DNA of 64,000 nt, from the NCBI GenBank assembly GCA_963773945.1, contig CAVZDD010000005.1, forward strand, positions 806,001 through 870,000, read 5' to 3'. This stretch comes from JAKIWV01 sp963773945 (GTDB taxonomy: Archaea; Thermoplasmatota; Thermoplasmata; Lutacidiplasmatales; UBA184). Position 1 is the stretch's first letter. The number at the start of each line of letters is the position of its first letter. Under the pieces are notes generated by a model, which made no database searches, was not told the origin of the DNA, and saw only the letters and a program-made list of their open reading frames with translations. Made by a program: the position numbers and the translations under genes. This document shows, in pieces, positions 43,647 through 51,720 of this stretch.

Positions 43647-46600
43647 TTAGATTCCTAATCCGTGGAGTCGCAGTTTCAACTCCTCCCATCCAGACGGTAA
43701 CTTTTCAGCTTCGGGCCATTCAACGACAAAAGAAGCGCGGCACCTGTCTTCGAGATTGGTCGGAAGTGCGTTGAACTTCGGCGGAATCCAGTCGGGAGTC
43801 CAAGGATGTCGAATTGGCACGGATTCCACCTTCAAGTCTAGTTTCCACTCCACTTCGACGGTCCATGGTGCACACTGGACAAGAGGGTCGGAAATCCACT
43901 CCGCCTCGTCCATACTCGCAGCACCATCCTGGGGGATAAGAACAATCCAGTACCTCCCCGGATTTTTCTCAGCAAATCGAACCTCAGATTCCGACCAGTA
44001 GAATCTTCGCTGTGGAAAACTACAAGCCTTTGCCTCGAGGAATAGTGGTCCATTCGATTGGCTGTTCAACGACGTATCGAACGGAAGGGGACCTCCCCCC
44101 CCACCCCTAACTAGTCCCAGGGTTGCGTTAGCCTCCAACCAACGATCAAGTGCTCCAATGAATCTGATTTGCGCCTTGATTCCTTCTTCCATGAATTCGA
44201 GTGAACCGTGGCGGTCGAGGCGCTCGATTGGTGGTGGCCCGCCTTGTGCCTCGGAACCATCATTCCCCGGACCATGACCTGCCCCTCCGAGTGTCGTACG
44301 GTGGCCACCTTGCGGTGGAGCTCGATTCACATGCCGTCGTGGATCGCTAAGTGTACCCCCCTTCGACCTCTGAGAATCCGACGATTGTGCGCCGGCGCCC
44401 GATCCGACATCAAGAGATCCGGAATCGATCACGACCGGCTCAGGAGAATCTTCGGTATTTTCGCTACCATGAACCTGCGAATCTTCGACTTGCGGTATCT
44501 CTTCAGAAAGTCCGGTAGTCACACTCTTAGGGACGCCGTGGACTTCTAGCAGGGTCAGGACTTCCTCAAGCCGAGCTACAGTTGTCAAACCGTGTTTCTT
44601 TAGCAGGTCGAACACTCCGGAATCAATCTTGACCGCCTGCGCCAGAGTTTCAATGTCTCGCGGCCGGAAAGGAATCCTCGCGATTAAAACGGGATCTTCT
44701 TTCCATCCAGTACTCTCAAAGAAGATCTCGCTGGGAAGCCGGGGCAACCCCTCACCATCCGGTACCCAGGGGCTGCTATTCAGGGCCTCGGTGAACGAGG
44801 CCGGGAACTGGCTTGTTCTCGTAGTGCGGTAGAACCAACGGTAGTTTCCAAAAAAGGCGTTATTGCCAAACTCTGTTGAGAAGTCACAAAGAGCTTCCCA
44901 GAGAAGCGCGGATCTTATCTGTCGCCTTTCGGGCGAGTCCGTCGTTAACTTTGTTAGACATTCTTGGAGTCCCCTTAGAGTGTAGTCCTCGATCGTCTCC
45001 TCACGGGTACTCTCTTCCCAGCCTTTGGCGCGTCTCATTGCCGAGAGCTCCTCGGGCGAGAAGTCCCGGTGAATCCCGATCCTCACAAGTCTCCTAGCAG
45101 CCTTACAAGCACTGAGGAGATTGGTCGCGCTCTCTCCTCTGAGGCACTCGAGGGAGTCGTCTGGAAACAGGACACCGGAGACGCCGTCGAAAAGCCCCTT
45201 AAGTCTCTCAGTGGGCAGGTACACATCCTCCGCTTTGGAAAACAGACGTTGGCCGCTTTCAGCGTCGACTGTCCTCACGAAATGAGGCTCACTGAGGGCT
45301 CTCAGCAGTTTTTCTCGTTGGGTCTGTGAATCGGTGTGGTACGCCTGAAGGATCCGCTGAAAATCACTTGAGTAATCGGTGTCTTCGATTTGAATGATTT
45401 CCGCTTCGTATTTCGGAAGCACATATCTTACGACGTCGTCTACTGGATCCGACTCTGTCAAACCAAGGGATTTCAGGAACTCCAGGGACTCGGCCGAGTG
45501 ACAAACTGAGCGGCGGACGGTGGGGAATTCGGTGGCGAGAGAACTGGGAAGGAATGCTTGAGGCTGGCCGGCAGAGAACGGGACAACGTGCGAACCGTCA
45601 TCCAGGCGCACGACGGGAAGCTGCTCGACCTTGGTCCGCATCGCCTTCTGTGGGTTAAGGAATGCATAGAGTTTCTCCACCCACGCGTCGGTCTGGGCCT
45701 CTAGAAAGTTCTTATCGAGCCGCGCTACAATCATCTCGGGGATAACTTCCTCAATCCCGAGTACGACACGGCAGTACTGTCGCAGGTCCTCTTTTTCGGA
45801 AAAGTCGGTCGGCAACCAAAACAGGTCCTCGCCAGCCCCAAAAAGCGTTCCCAGTTGGTTAGGATCGACAAGCTCTCTGAGGTCTTGGGTGCGCGCGATC
45901 CTGGCCCTTCCAGATTCTACTCTCCTCCCATCGAGCGTAGGCAGGAGTTTCTTTGAAGTCAAAGCCTCCTTCAGGGCGTCGAAGAGGGGTGCGAACATAC
46001 TTCCTTCCGTCGATTCTGTAGGTTCGACAAAATTCTCGGGAACGAGAGGCATGCACCTCAGGGCCTCAGAATGAAAGAGGTCGGACCCTACCAACCATTC
46101 AATTGCATCGATTAGGAGGCCGGCACTTTCACGGACAAGTTGCTGATTCCACTTGTCGCGTTTCGGTACGTTGTCCCGGCTGGGAGTGGTACGGAAAGGG
46201 CCTTGCATGAGGAAGCCCAAATGGGTCTCCACAGCGGTGGGGAAGAACACTACCAATGGTGAGTCTGTGACAGCCTGGATTACTTGCTTGCCCTTCTCGT
46301 TTGCACGAGATACATGGAACGCTACTTCGACTTGACTCGAGGGCCTTCCCTCTCCGATTTTGACTTCTCTGGAGAAGATGAGCCATTCTTCATTGATCTC
46401 AGCTATCCCATTTTTTCCACCCTCTATCGTGACTCTGCGCACGTTGGGGGCGAGTATTGCGGTCGAACTTCGTCGATACCTCCCCAAGTGAGCCCCGCCT
46501 GAGGTCCAAGTGATATCCTCGATGTAGCGCAAAAAAAGGAGACTTCTTGGATCCAAATGTTGAAGACCACTTTCGATCGAGTTCCCGGCGTCATTATCCG

Positions 46601-47063
46601 AAATCGGGAGGAGAATGACTGTCTCGAGAGGGTCACGAACGACAGGTGAGGCAACCGTTGGCCAGACAAAATTCTCGATCGCGAAGTCCTCATCGCCCGA
46701 GTGTATTTCCGGACGATTAGTTACCGAATAGACGGACTTGAATCCGATCCCGAAACGACCGATGTCGGTGAGGTCCTTTGTGGATTCTCCGATCCCGCAA
46801 ACGCCGTTCACATCCAGGGTGTCGAATGGTTTCCCCCAGTGTGATAGACGGAATATACTATCCTTGAAAGAGAAAGTGACTGTCTTTGGTCCCTCGCTTC
46901 CCAGTCGGCGAGCAAGAGCATCCTCGGCGTTCTGGAGAAGTTCAAAGATGAAGTGTGCACGGTCAGCGTAGCGGTCTGCCAAGAGCATGGGACCGATTCT
47001 GCTGATCGCGGTTCCGTATTGCCGTTCGTTGGCTGAACGTATTGAGCTGTAGTCGGAGACCAT
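43647..47063 (-). CDS. Sacsin-like GHKL ATPase with C-terminal DUF3883 domain
   Basis: 1,138 residues. The N terminus is an HSP90/sacsin-type ATPase: FELLQNAEDALARR (the Asn/Asp box, about residue 40), FDTLDVNGVCGIGESTK, and IGRFGIGFKSVYSVTN (the glycine box). A long helical middle follows. The C terminus carries a DUF3883-like region with LFLEAKACSFPQRRFYWSESEVRFAEKNPGRYWIVLI at about 1002-1040, where Glu-x-Lys fits a nuclease-like fold. This pairing of sacsin-like ATPase with DUF3883 is known from many bacteria and archaea, often in defence islands. It has lower GC than its chromosomal neighbours. A defence role is likely but not shown. Confidence 0.75.
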   Translation of the reverse strand: MVSDYSSIRSANERQYGTAISRIGPMLLADRYADRAHFIFELLQNAEDALARRLGSEGPKTVTFSFKDSIFRLSHWGKPFDTLDVNGVCGIGESTKDLTDIGRFGIGFKSVYSVTNRPEIHSGDEDFAIENFVWPTVASPVVRDPLETVILLPISDNDAGNSIESGLQHLDPRSLLFLRYIEDITWTSGGAHLGRYRRSSTAILAPNVRRVTIEGGKNGIAEINEEWLIFSREVKIGEGRPSSQVEVAFHVSRANEKGKQVIQAVTDSPLVVFFPTAVETHLGFLMQGPFRTTPSRDNVPKRDKWNQQLVRESAGLLIDAIEWLVGSDLFHSEALRCMPLVPENFVEPTESTEGSMFAPLFDALKEALTSKKLLPTLDGRRVESGRARIARTQDLRELVDPNQLGTLFGAGEDLFWLPTDFSEKEDLRQYCRVVLGIEEVIPEMIVARLDKNFLEAQTDAWVEKLYAFLNPQKAMRTKVEQLPVVRLDDGSHVVPFSAGQPQAFLPSSLATEFPTVRRSVCHSAESLEFLKSLGLTESDPVDDVVRYVLPKYEAEIIQIEDTDYSSDFQRILQAYHTDSQTQREKLLRALSEPHFVRTVDAESGQRLFSKAEDVYLPTERLKGLFDGVSGVLFPDDSLECLRGESATNLLSACKAARRLVRIGIHRDFSPEELSAMRRAKGWEESTREETIEDYTLRGLQECLTKLTTDSPERRQIRSALLWEALCDFSTEFGNNAFFGNYRWFYRTTRTSQFPASFTEALNSSPWVPDGEGLPRLPSEIFFESTGWKEDPVLIARIPFRPRDIETLAQAVKIDSGVFDLLKKHGLTTVARLEEVLTLLEVHGVPKSVTTGLSEEIPQVEDSQVHGSENTEDSPEPVVIDSGSLDVGSGAGAQSSDSQRSKGGTLSDPRRHVNRAPPQGGHRTTLGGAGHGPGNDGSEAQGGPPPIERLDRHGSLEFMEEGIKAQIRFIGALDRWLEANATLGLVRGGGGGPLPFDTSLNSQSNGPLFLEAKACSFPQRRFYWSESEVRFAEKNPGRYWIVLIPQDGAASMDEAEWISDPLVQCAPWTVEVEWKLDLKVESVPIRHPWTPDWIPPKFNALPTNLEDRCRASFVVEWPEAEKLPSGWEELKLRLHGLGI

Positions 47064-47134
47064 TAAGCTGCCCCCACTACCCGACCCTCTTTCGAGCCCA
47101 TCTTTCCGGACCGGTAGGAGACGAAACGGATAGG

Positions 47135-47437
47135 TTAAATCGCCTCCGATTCCGAATTAAAGGCATGGCGCTGACTCCGGAATTGGGAGGGACACAGGCT
47201 TAGGTAGAGCGAGGAAGTCCGCACTGTCGGGAAGTCGTCGTGCTGGAGATGCGTCGGTTCAGAATCTTGTAGCCCTTTCAGGTGATCACTCAGCGCGTTC
47301 ACAAGGTCCCGCTCCGCCTGCTCGGCCGTCATCGCATGCACCAGGATCTCGGGGAACCCTTCCACGATACCCAAGAAGGAAGGGGGGTCCGAATCTCGTT
47401 CCCGCACCTCCAGGATGCGCAGGCGGAACTCGAACAT
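47135..47437 (-). CDS. HicB-like protein
   Basis: 100 residues from ATG 47437. The HicB-like partial RNase H fold is visible: EFRLRILEVRERDSDPPSFLGIVEGFPEILVHAMTAEQAERDLVNALSDHL, with the conserved GFPE and the TAEQAE/AL helix, followed by a tail without a DNA-binding domain. Usually such proteins neutralise HicA toxins. No HicA-like gene is seen nearby. It is 28 bases downstream of the gene at 47466, likely in one operon. Confidence 0.6.
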   Translation of the reverse strand: MFEFRLRILEVRERDSDPPSFLGIVEGFPEILVHAMTAEQAERDLVNALSDHLKGLQDSEPTHLQHDDFPTVRTSSLYLSLCPSQFRSQRHAFNSESEAI

Positions 47438-47465
47438 GTGACTTCGCCCCGCCCGACGTCTCAGT

Positions 47466-48107
47466 TCAGATCGGACGAGCTCGAGCCACCAAGTCCCCGA
47501 ACGACGGCCCCGCGAGCTGGTCACGGAGCTTCTCGTGGAGCGCGCGGAGCGCGAGCACCTTCTGTTCGAGGTCCTCCAGGATGACCCGGTTCACGCGGGT
47601 GCGGAGCTGCTGCGCCGTCTCGCCGTCCTTCGCGTAGTCAGCGAACCCGCTCCGTGCCGACTCGAACTGGCCCGCGTTGAAGACGAGCTGGCCGGAGGCC
47701 CAGGGGCGGCCCGCCTGCGGGCTAGGTGAGGCCTCCTCATCGGAGTGGGCAGGGTCTGTGGGCACGAAGGATTCGGCTGAGGAGGAATTGCCGGTTTCGC
47801 CGGTCTCCTTCGACGACTCAAGAAGCATGCTCGCGGGAACGAACCCCGGGCAGGTATCGCCCGGGTGGGCCTTCCGCTCGGAGGGCTTCCGACCGGGGTA
47901 GTCCGGTGAGTGCTCGCGGAGGTAGGCGGGGTAGGGTTTCGACGCGCCGAAGTCCACGACGTACCGAATCTCTGGGTCGCGCGGGATCTTCTGGTCGCAT
48001 CCGCAGGCGCACTTACGCGGCCAGCGGTTGCCGGTGACCGTCCGGAGACGGTGGGTTTCGGTCGGCGTTCGGCTCTCCTCGTTCAGGTTCGAGATGCTCT
48101 GCTGCAT
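47466..48107 (-). CDS. Cys-cluster protein, function unknown
   Basis: 213 residues. Near the N terminus is a compact Cys cluster (KCACGCDQKIP) with a later Cys (GDTCPGF), suggesting a metal-bound knuckle. Then come a Ser/Glu-rich linker and a helical C-terminal half (LRTRVNRVILEDLEQKVLALRALHEKLRDQL). Its ATG at 48107 is inside a 10-bp hairpin, so translation may be regulated by folding. It is followed by the HicB-like gene. No family recognised. Confidence 0.55.
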   Translation of the reverse strand: MQQSISNLNEESRTPTETHRLRTVTGNRWPRKCACGCDQKIPRDPEIRYVVDFGASKPYPAYLREHSPDYPGRKPSERKAHPGDTCPGFVPASMLLESSKETGETGNSSSAESFVPTDPAHSDEEASPSPQAGRPWASGQLVFNAGQFESARSGFADYAKDGETAQQLRTRVNRVILEDLEQKVLALRALHEKLRDQLAGPSFGDLVARARPI

Positions 48108-48141
48108 CGCTTCTCCTCGCGAAAGGCAGGGGAAGCGATGC
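48104..48141. repeat. Dispersed palindrome, family 2, copy J, overlapping a start codon
   Basis: Arms GCATCGCTTC (48104-48113) and GAAGCGATGC (48132-48141), ten bases, perfect. The minus-strand ATG of the 213-residue gene (48107) lies in one arm and a GAGGAG (minus strand) in the loop. The loop text TCCTCGCGAA is shared with copies H and I. Confidence 0.65.
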
Positions 48142-48161
48142 GGAGCCGGTCCGACGGACGA

Positions 48162-48710
48162 CTACGTGATGATCTCACCCGTAGTGCTGCAAGGGGTGCC
48201 AATCAGGAGCGTGTCTCCGGCCACCGTGGCAGGGTCCGGACCCGCCCAGAAGATCGAGAGGAGGTCTCCATTCTTGACCGGCGCGGTCGGCCCGAACCCA
48301 GACTGGTAAGTCCAGCCGGAGCCCGGCTCGAAAGTAGCCTCCCAAGCCCCGGATTTGTGCGAGATGAGTTCCAGGCCCTCGCCGGGCGGGAACGCGACAT
48401 TGGTCATATTGGGCCCCGAGCCCGAGGTGAGGTTGAGCCAAAAGTAGCGGAGCGACAGGTTAGCGGGCGCCCCGTAAAGTGTGAAGTTGAACCAGCGGTC
48501 CGGGGGCTTGCTCGCGTTCCCCGCAGGCGCCGCGCCAAGGGGAAGGGGCAGAGGACCATTCCCTACAGGAATCGGGGCGCAGCCGACGGTCTTTTGAGCT
48601 GTGGTGAGAGGCTCGGTCTGGGGCGTTACCAGATAAGGGCCAAACACGACGACCGAAACGATAACGGCGGCTACGGCGACAAGGACAACGATCTTCCAGC
48701 GGTCGTCCAC
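48162..48710 (-). CDS. Small secreted anchored protein
   Basis: 182 residues. N-terminal helix IVVLVAVAAVIVSVVVFGPYL; the rest is outside, with sequons (NASK, NFTL, NLSL, NLTS, NMTN) and two Cys. Beta-rich pattern with no enzyme motif (WFNFTLYGAPANLSLRYFWLN; AWEATFEPGSGWTYQSGF). It fits the set of short surface proteins of this element. Palindrome F of family 2 lies 66-96 bases before its ATG. Confidence 0.65.
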   Translation of the reverse strand: MDDRWKIVVLVAVAAVIVSVVVFGPYLVTPQTEPLTTAQKTVGCAPIPVGNGPLPLPLGAAPAGNASKPPDRWFNFTLYGAPANLSLRYFWLNLTSGSGPNMTNVAFPPGEGLELISHKSGAWEATFEPGSGWTYQSGFGPTAPVKNGDLLSIFWAGPDPATVAGDTLLIGTPCSTTGEIIT

Positions 48711-48775
48711 GGAGTACTAACAGCGACTCCCGGCTAGTTGGGAGTTTCGTCAGCAGACGGGACGCTGGTCGTCAT

Positions 48776-48806
48776 CGCTCGTTCCTCGGTGACGAAGGAA
48801 CGAGCG
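48776..48806. repeat. Dispersed palindrome, family 2, copy F
   Basis: Arms CGCTCGTTCCT (48776-48786) and AGGAACGAGCG (48796-48806), eleven bases, perfect; spacer nine. CAT precedes it, as in copies H, I and J. It lies upstream of the secreted protein gene starting at 48710. Confidence 0.75.
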
Positions 48807-48837
48807 GGGCGGGCGAAATCTCCGATATCGACCCGCC

Positions 48838-49095
48838 TCACCTCCTCGAGCGTTCAAACTGGACCAGAACGGCGATGACCCAGACTATTCCAACCCCAAC
48901 CAGAAGTGCTCCGAGAAACTGTTCGAAGTGACTCGGGTAGTCGAACGTCGGGCAACTGCAGAACGTGGGTGGGTTACCGCCACTTGCACATTTGCACGGC
49001 GGGGGCGGGTAAGCAGTAGAAAGACCCAACACAAGCAAGCCCGCAGCGATCAGGGCGCCCCCCGGCAGGAACCAGCGACCTGGCTTAACGTGCAA
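48838..49095 (-). CDS. Small two-helix membrane protein with a Cys-rich loop
   Basis: 85 residues. Two hydrophobic segments (GGALIAAGLLVLGLSTAY; FLGALLVGVGIVWVIAVLV) enclose a loop with four Cys (PPCKCASGGNPPTFCSCP) that might bind metal or form disulfides outside the cell. The C terminus is basic. No family recognised. It belongs to a series of short membrane proteins between 48.1 and 51.6 kb. Confidence 0.55.
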   Translation of the reverse strand: MHVKPGRWFLPGGALIAAGLLVLGLSTAYPPPPCKCASGGNPPTFCSCPTFDYPSHFEQFLGALLVGVGIVWVIAVLVQFERSRR

Positions 49096-49158
49096 AGGAA
49101 TCTCACCCGACTCAATTCGATTACGGACCGGTTTGAGATTCCCGTCGGTCGCGAGACT

Positions 49159-49443
49159 TCAGGGGCGATCTGGGGCCCTTACCCCACTCGGCGCCCTTTC
49201 CATGGGTTGATACGACTCCGGCACGAAGCTCAGCGTCTGGTGAATAGACAGTGCTCCGACGAGGATAATGACCAAGCCCAAAATATCGAGAGCCGGACCC
49301 ACCAAGATGTAACTGTGCGGACCGCTGGGGACGGTGACAGAGTAGATTCCGGTTATCCAGCCGAAGAAAACGAGCGCGGCCCCCACCCAAAGAACGCCCA
49401 TCGCTCGCCGAATGTCTCGCAAAGGGCCGCGCCTCCAGGGCAT
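49159..49443 (-). CDS. Small two-helix membrane protein
   Basis: 94 residues from ATG 49443, chosen because an AT-rich GATTAAGTTC (minus strand, about 49463-49473) is about 25 bases before it. Two helices (MGVLWVGAALVFFGWITGIY; YILVGPALDILGLVIILVGAL) and basic ends. No further motif. Confidence 0.5.
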   Translation of the reverse strand: MPWRRGPLRDIRRAMGVLWVGAALVFFGWITGIYSVTVPSGPHSYILVGPALDILGLVIILVGALSIHQTLSFVPESYQPMERAPSGVRAPDRP

Positions 49444-49554
49444 ACGCCGGTCACGGCACCAACCGAACTTAATCCTGACGCGGATTTGCTTCCCTCGCCA
49501 AGAAGTTCCACACTGGTCCAATCTGACCCGTTTTCCCCATCCGCCGCGGTGCGC

Positions 49555-49770
49555 TCACTTCCGGGCGCCTTGGTCGTCCACCCTGACTCGCTTAGCGGAG
49601 AGGAAAGGGCTCACCATGTAGAATCCGGGTTTATCCAGAACCTTAACGATCTTGCCTCTCCACCTGAGTTCGTACTTCCAACCCCGTTGCAGTTGTCTCG
49701 CGCTACGGAAGATGAAAAACCATACAAGAACCAACAGGACGAGAATCTCCAGGCCCACGACGAGGTCCAT
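49555..49770 (-). CDS. Mini SPFH-like membrane protein
   Basis: 71 residues from ATG 49770. One membrane helix (LEILVLLVLVWFFIF) and then GKIVKVLDKPGFYMVSPFLSAKRVRVDDQG, which resembles the first strands of SPFH/band-7 domains (the part just after the membrane, with the PG-x-x-x-x-x-P pattern). The rest of the SPFH domain is missing. A TATA-like GTTTAAAAC (minus strand, about 49802-49810) lies upstream and palindrome H further up. The neighbouring divergent gene at 49940 has a similar fragment. Confidence 0.5.
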   Translation of the reverse strand: MDLVVGLEILVLLVLVWFFIFRSARQLQRGWKYELRWRGKIVKVLDKPGFYMVSPFLSAKRVRVDDQGARK

Positions 49771-49870
49771 ACGCGCTCTCAATCAACGGGAGAAATCGAC
49801 GTTTTAAACCAACTCCCTCCCGCCAGATGATCGGGGGGCGTTCGGCGATCGCTGGCTGGATGCTGGTCTG

Positions 49871-49906
49871 CATCGCGCGATCCTTGCGAAGAGGGGAACG
49901 GGCGAG
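49871..49906. repeat. Dispersed palindrome, family 2, copy H
   Basis: CATCGCGCGATCC, TTGCGAAGAG, GGGAACGGGCGAG: an imperfect dyad that shares most of its bases with copy I (51638-51673). It lies between the divergent genes at 49770 and 49940. Confidence 0.6.
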
Positions 49907-49939
49907 CCAGGGGCCCCTCAATTCAGACTATAAGGAGGA

Positions 49940-50413
49940 ATGTCAGTTCCAGCCCGGCAGCCTTCGATGAACGACACACCGTCAGTCATCCAGTGGGCTA
50001 TCGTCCTTGGATACGTCGTACTCATGGGGCTGCTCCTCTCCCGATGCTGGAAGCGCGTTCTGCCTGGCCAAGAGGGAATCCTAGCCGGGATCGGGGGCTA
50101 TCGAAGGACCCTGGGTCCGGGACGACACTTCGTCAACCCGCACCTCCAGGTATGGATTGGCCCTGCTGGGAGCACCCAGAGATTCCACGTGGGAGAGGCC
50201 GGGGTGATTACTGAATCCATTCCAAGTCGAAAGGCCCCGGGTAAAGTTTCCGTCGCTGCGACCGAGTTTCCTGCTTGGGCGGCGAGACCGATACCGGTCG
50301 GTACGGCAGTGCGGATCGCGACAGTCTCGCGCCGTTCAGGGGTGTGGGTCTCCTCCGTCCGCAGTGGGAGCAGCGGCCCTCTCCGATCCGTCGCGCAGGA
50401 TCCTCCGCGGTGA
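49940..50413 (+). CDS. Membrane protein with SPFH-like and NfeD-like segments
   Basis: 157 residues from ATG 49940 (AAGGAGG two bases before it is close; ATG 49967 is an alternative). A membrane helix (VIQWAIVLGYVVLMGLLLS) is followed by KRVLPGQEGILAGIGGYRRTLGPGRHFVNPH, like the start of a band-7/SPFH domain. Then GEAGVITESIPSRKAPGKVSV and AWAARPIPVGTAVRIATV resemble the OB-fold of NfeD, whose proteins pair with SPFH proteins. A compact fusion of both would be unusual. The tail (from about residue 135) is low-complexity. Confidence 0.5.
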   Translation: MSVPARQPSMNDTPSVIQWAIVLGYVVLMGLLLSRCWKRVLPGQEGILAGIGGYRRTLGPGRHFVNPHLQVWIGPAGSTQRFHVGEAGVITESIPSRKAPGKVSVAATEFPAWAARPIPVGTAVRIATVSRRSGVWVSSVRSGSSGPLRSVAQDPPR

Positions 50414-50426
50414 GCGGAGCAGGGCG

Positions 50427-50903
50427 TCAAACTGCCGGGGCTTGAGCGTACAGCTGGATGTTCGAGTTGGATACCCACGTCGCACCGAAGTCCCGGTCGG
50501 GCGAGAAGAAATTCGGGCCAGGGTACTCTGGTGGACCTCCCTTCACGATGTAGGGGGTGCAGTATGAAACGACGAACAACGTCCAGCTCACACCCGATGG
50601 CTCGTGCCCTGTCACGTGCACCTCAGAGCACTCAAAGGTGAAATTCCAACTCAACTGGAAGAGCAGGTCGTGGAACGTCACATTCAGCTTGACTCCTGGA
50701 AACGTATTGTTCCAGTTGAGAAGCGCGGTGGTGCACCAGTACGGTGTTCCGTTGATCTCTACGGTCGAGCCGTAGGAAGTGGGGCAGGCCGGTGCCACGG
50801 GTGGGCTTTGCGGGCCGGGAACAGCGAGAGCGACAAGGAGGACTGTGGTGCCGATGACGGCTCCGGTCACTGCGGCTGCCGCCGCGCGCATCCACGGTCG
50901 CAT
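50427..50903 (-). CDS. Small secreted anchored protein
   Basis: 158 residues from ATG 50903 (a TTG nine codons up is less likely). N-terminal helix AAAAAVTGAVIGTTVLLVALAV; the outside part has Cys residues (PACPTS, YWCTTA, FECSE, SYCTP) and sequons (NNTF, NVTF, NFTF), with beta-strand pattern. It resembles the protein at 30477 in size and Cys placement. Palindrome G lies 67-97 bases before the ATG. Confidence 0.65.
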   Translation of the reverse strand: MRPWMRAAAAAVTGAVIGTTVLLVALAVPGPQSPPVAPACPTSYGSTVEINGTPYWCTTALLNWNNTFPGVKLNVTFHDLLFQLSWNFTFECSEVHVTGHEPSGVSWTLFVVSYCTPYIVKGGPPEYPGPNFFSPDRDFGATWVSNSNIQLYAQAPAV

Positions 50904-50969
50904 CAGTTCCGCCCTCCCGACCAAAGGCAATGGAAGGACAGAATATCGGTCTTTGCCAACGCCGGGTGA

Positions 50970-51000
50970 CGCTCGTTCCTCGCCAAGGGGGGAACGAGGG
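50970..51000. repeat. Dispersed palindrome, family 2, copy G
   Basis: Arms CTCGTTCC (50972-50979) and GGAACGAG (50991-50998), perfect 8 bp, within CGCTCGTTCCTCG, which is shared with copy F. It lies upstream of the secreted protein gene starting at 50903. Confidence 0.7.
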
Positions 51001-51014
51001 ATGCGAGTGGACCA

Positions 51015-51572
51015 CTACGCTGGATGCCAGGAGAGAGCGATCGTGACCGACGGGGCCACCGTCAGCTGCCACGGTGCATCGGGATCGGCGGCCGTCACCA
51101 AGTAGGCCTGGCACCCGCCCCCGAGAAAACCATCCGCCGTTTCGTAGCTATTGTTCCCTTGCGCGCCGGCCATCTCGGCGACCTGATCGACGTATTGCGG
51201 GCACGCGCCGGGGCAGGACGTTAGGTTAGCAGAGCAGGCGACGTTGAATGGGCCGAAGTCGACGGTGACGTTGACCACGGCACCGTTGCTCGAGGCCCAC
51301 TGGATGAATCCGCTATTGTTGTTAGAGAAGGTGAAACACTTGGAGTTCGATTGGGGGTGGGAAGACTCGTTCGCGGAAGCGCCGGTCCCATTCCCGTGGT
51401 GGCTACTCTGGAGTGTAATGACGACCTGGCCGGACGGGCCGGTCAGGCTAAGGCAGCCCGGAGGACCCGGCCCGGCGGACGCCGCTACGTACACCAGACT
51501 CCCCCCTATCGCGGCGCCCGCGACCAGTGCGATTAGGGTGAAGACGAGGGCGGAGGTGACCACGATTGGCAT
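51015..51572 (-). CDS. Small secreted Cys-containing protein (family member 2)
   Basis: 185 residues. N-terminal helix (TSALVFTLIALVAGAAIGGSLVY), then an extracellular domain with GCLSLTGPSG, CFTFSNNNSG, a Cys-rich middle (ACSANLTSCPGACPQY), CQAYLVTA and a terminal VTIALSWHPA. The order of these blocks matches the protein at 34335 (family member 1), so they are paralogues within the element. A TATA-like ACTATAGAG (minus strand, about 51607-51616) lies upstream, and palindrome I beyond it. Confidence 0.7.
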   Translation of the reverse strand: MPIVVTSALVFTLIALVAGAAIGGSLVYVAASAGPGPPGCLSLTGPSGQVVITLQSSHHGNGTGASANESSHPQSNSKCFTFSNNNSGFIQWASSNGAVVNVTVDFGPFNVACSANLTSCPGACPQYVDQVAEMAGAQGNNSYETADGFLGGGCQAYLVTAADPDAPWQLTVAPSVTIALSWHPA

Positions 51573-51637
51573 GTTCGACTCGCTCTTCGACCGAGAAGGC
51601 GGTAGGCTCTATAGTATGGAGCCATGCCGACCTGGAA

Positions 51638-51673
51638 CATCGCGCGTGCCTCGCGAAGAGGGGAACGGGCGAT
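51638..51673. repeat. Dispersed palindrome, family 2, copy I
   Basis: CATCGCGCGTGCC, TCGCGAAGAG, GGGAACGGGCGAT: near-copy of H. It lies between divergent TATA boxes (about 51607-51616 minus; 51691-51698 plus), so it could act on both the secreted protein gene and the TIR-like gene. Confidence 0.65.
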
Positions 51674-51690
51674 CAGGACCCTCAGCAGAA

Positions 51691-51698
51691 CGTTTTAC
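51691..51698 (+). promoter_or_regulatory. TATA-like box of the TIR-like gene
   Basis: CGTTTTAC centred about 26 bases before GTG 51721; it supports this GTG as a leaderless start over the TTG at 51709. Confidence 0.5.
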
Positions 51699-51720
51699 CG
51701 CGGAGAGATTGTCGTTTGGC

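Noticed and set aside
48104..51673. Palindrome family as a CRISPR array
   Set aside because: Copies are 0.6-1.1 kb apart with genes between, not regularly spaced by 30-40 bases, and no cas1 or cas2 is present.
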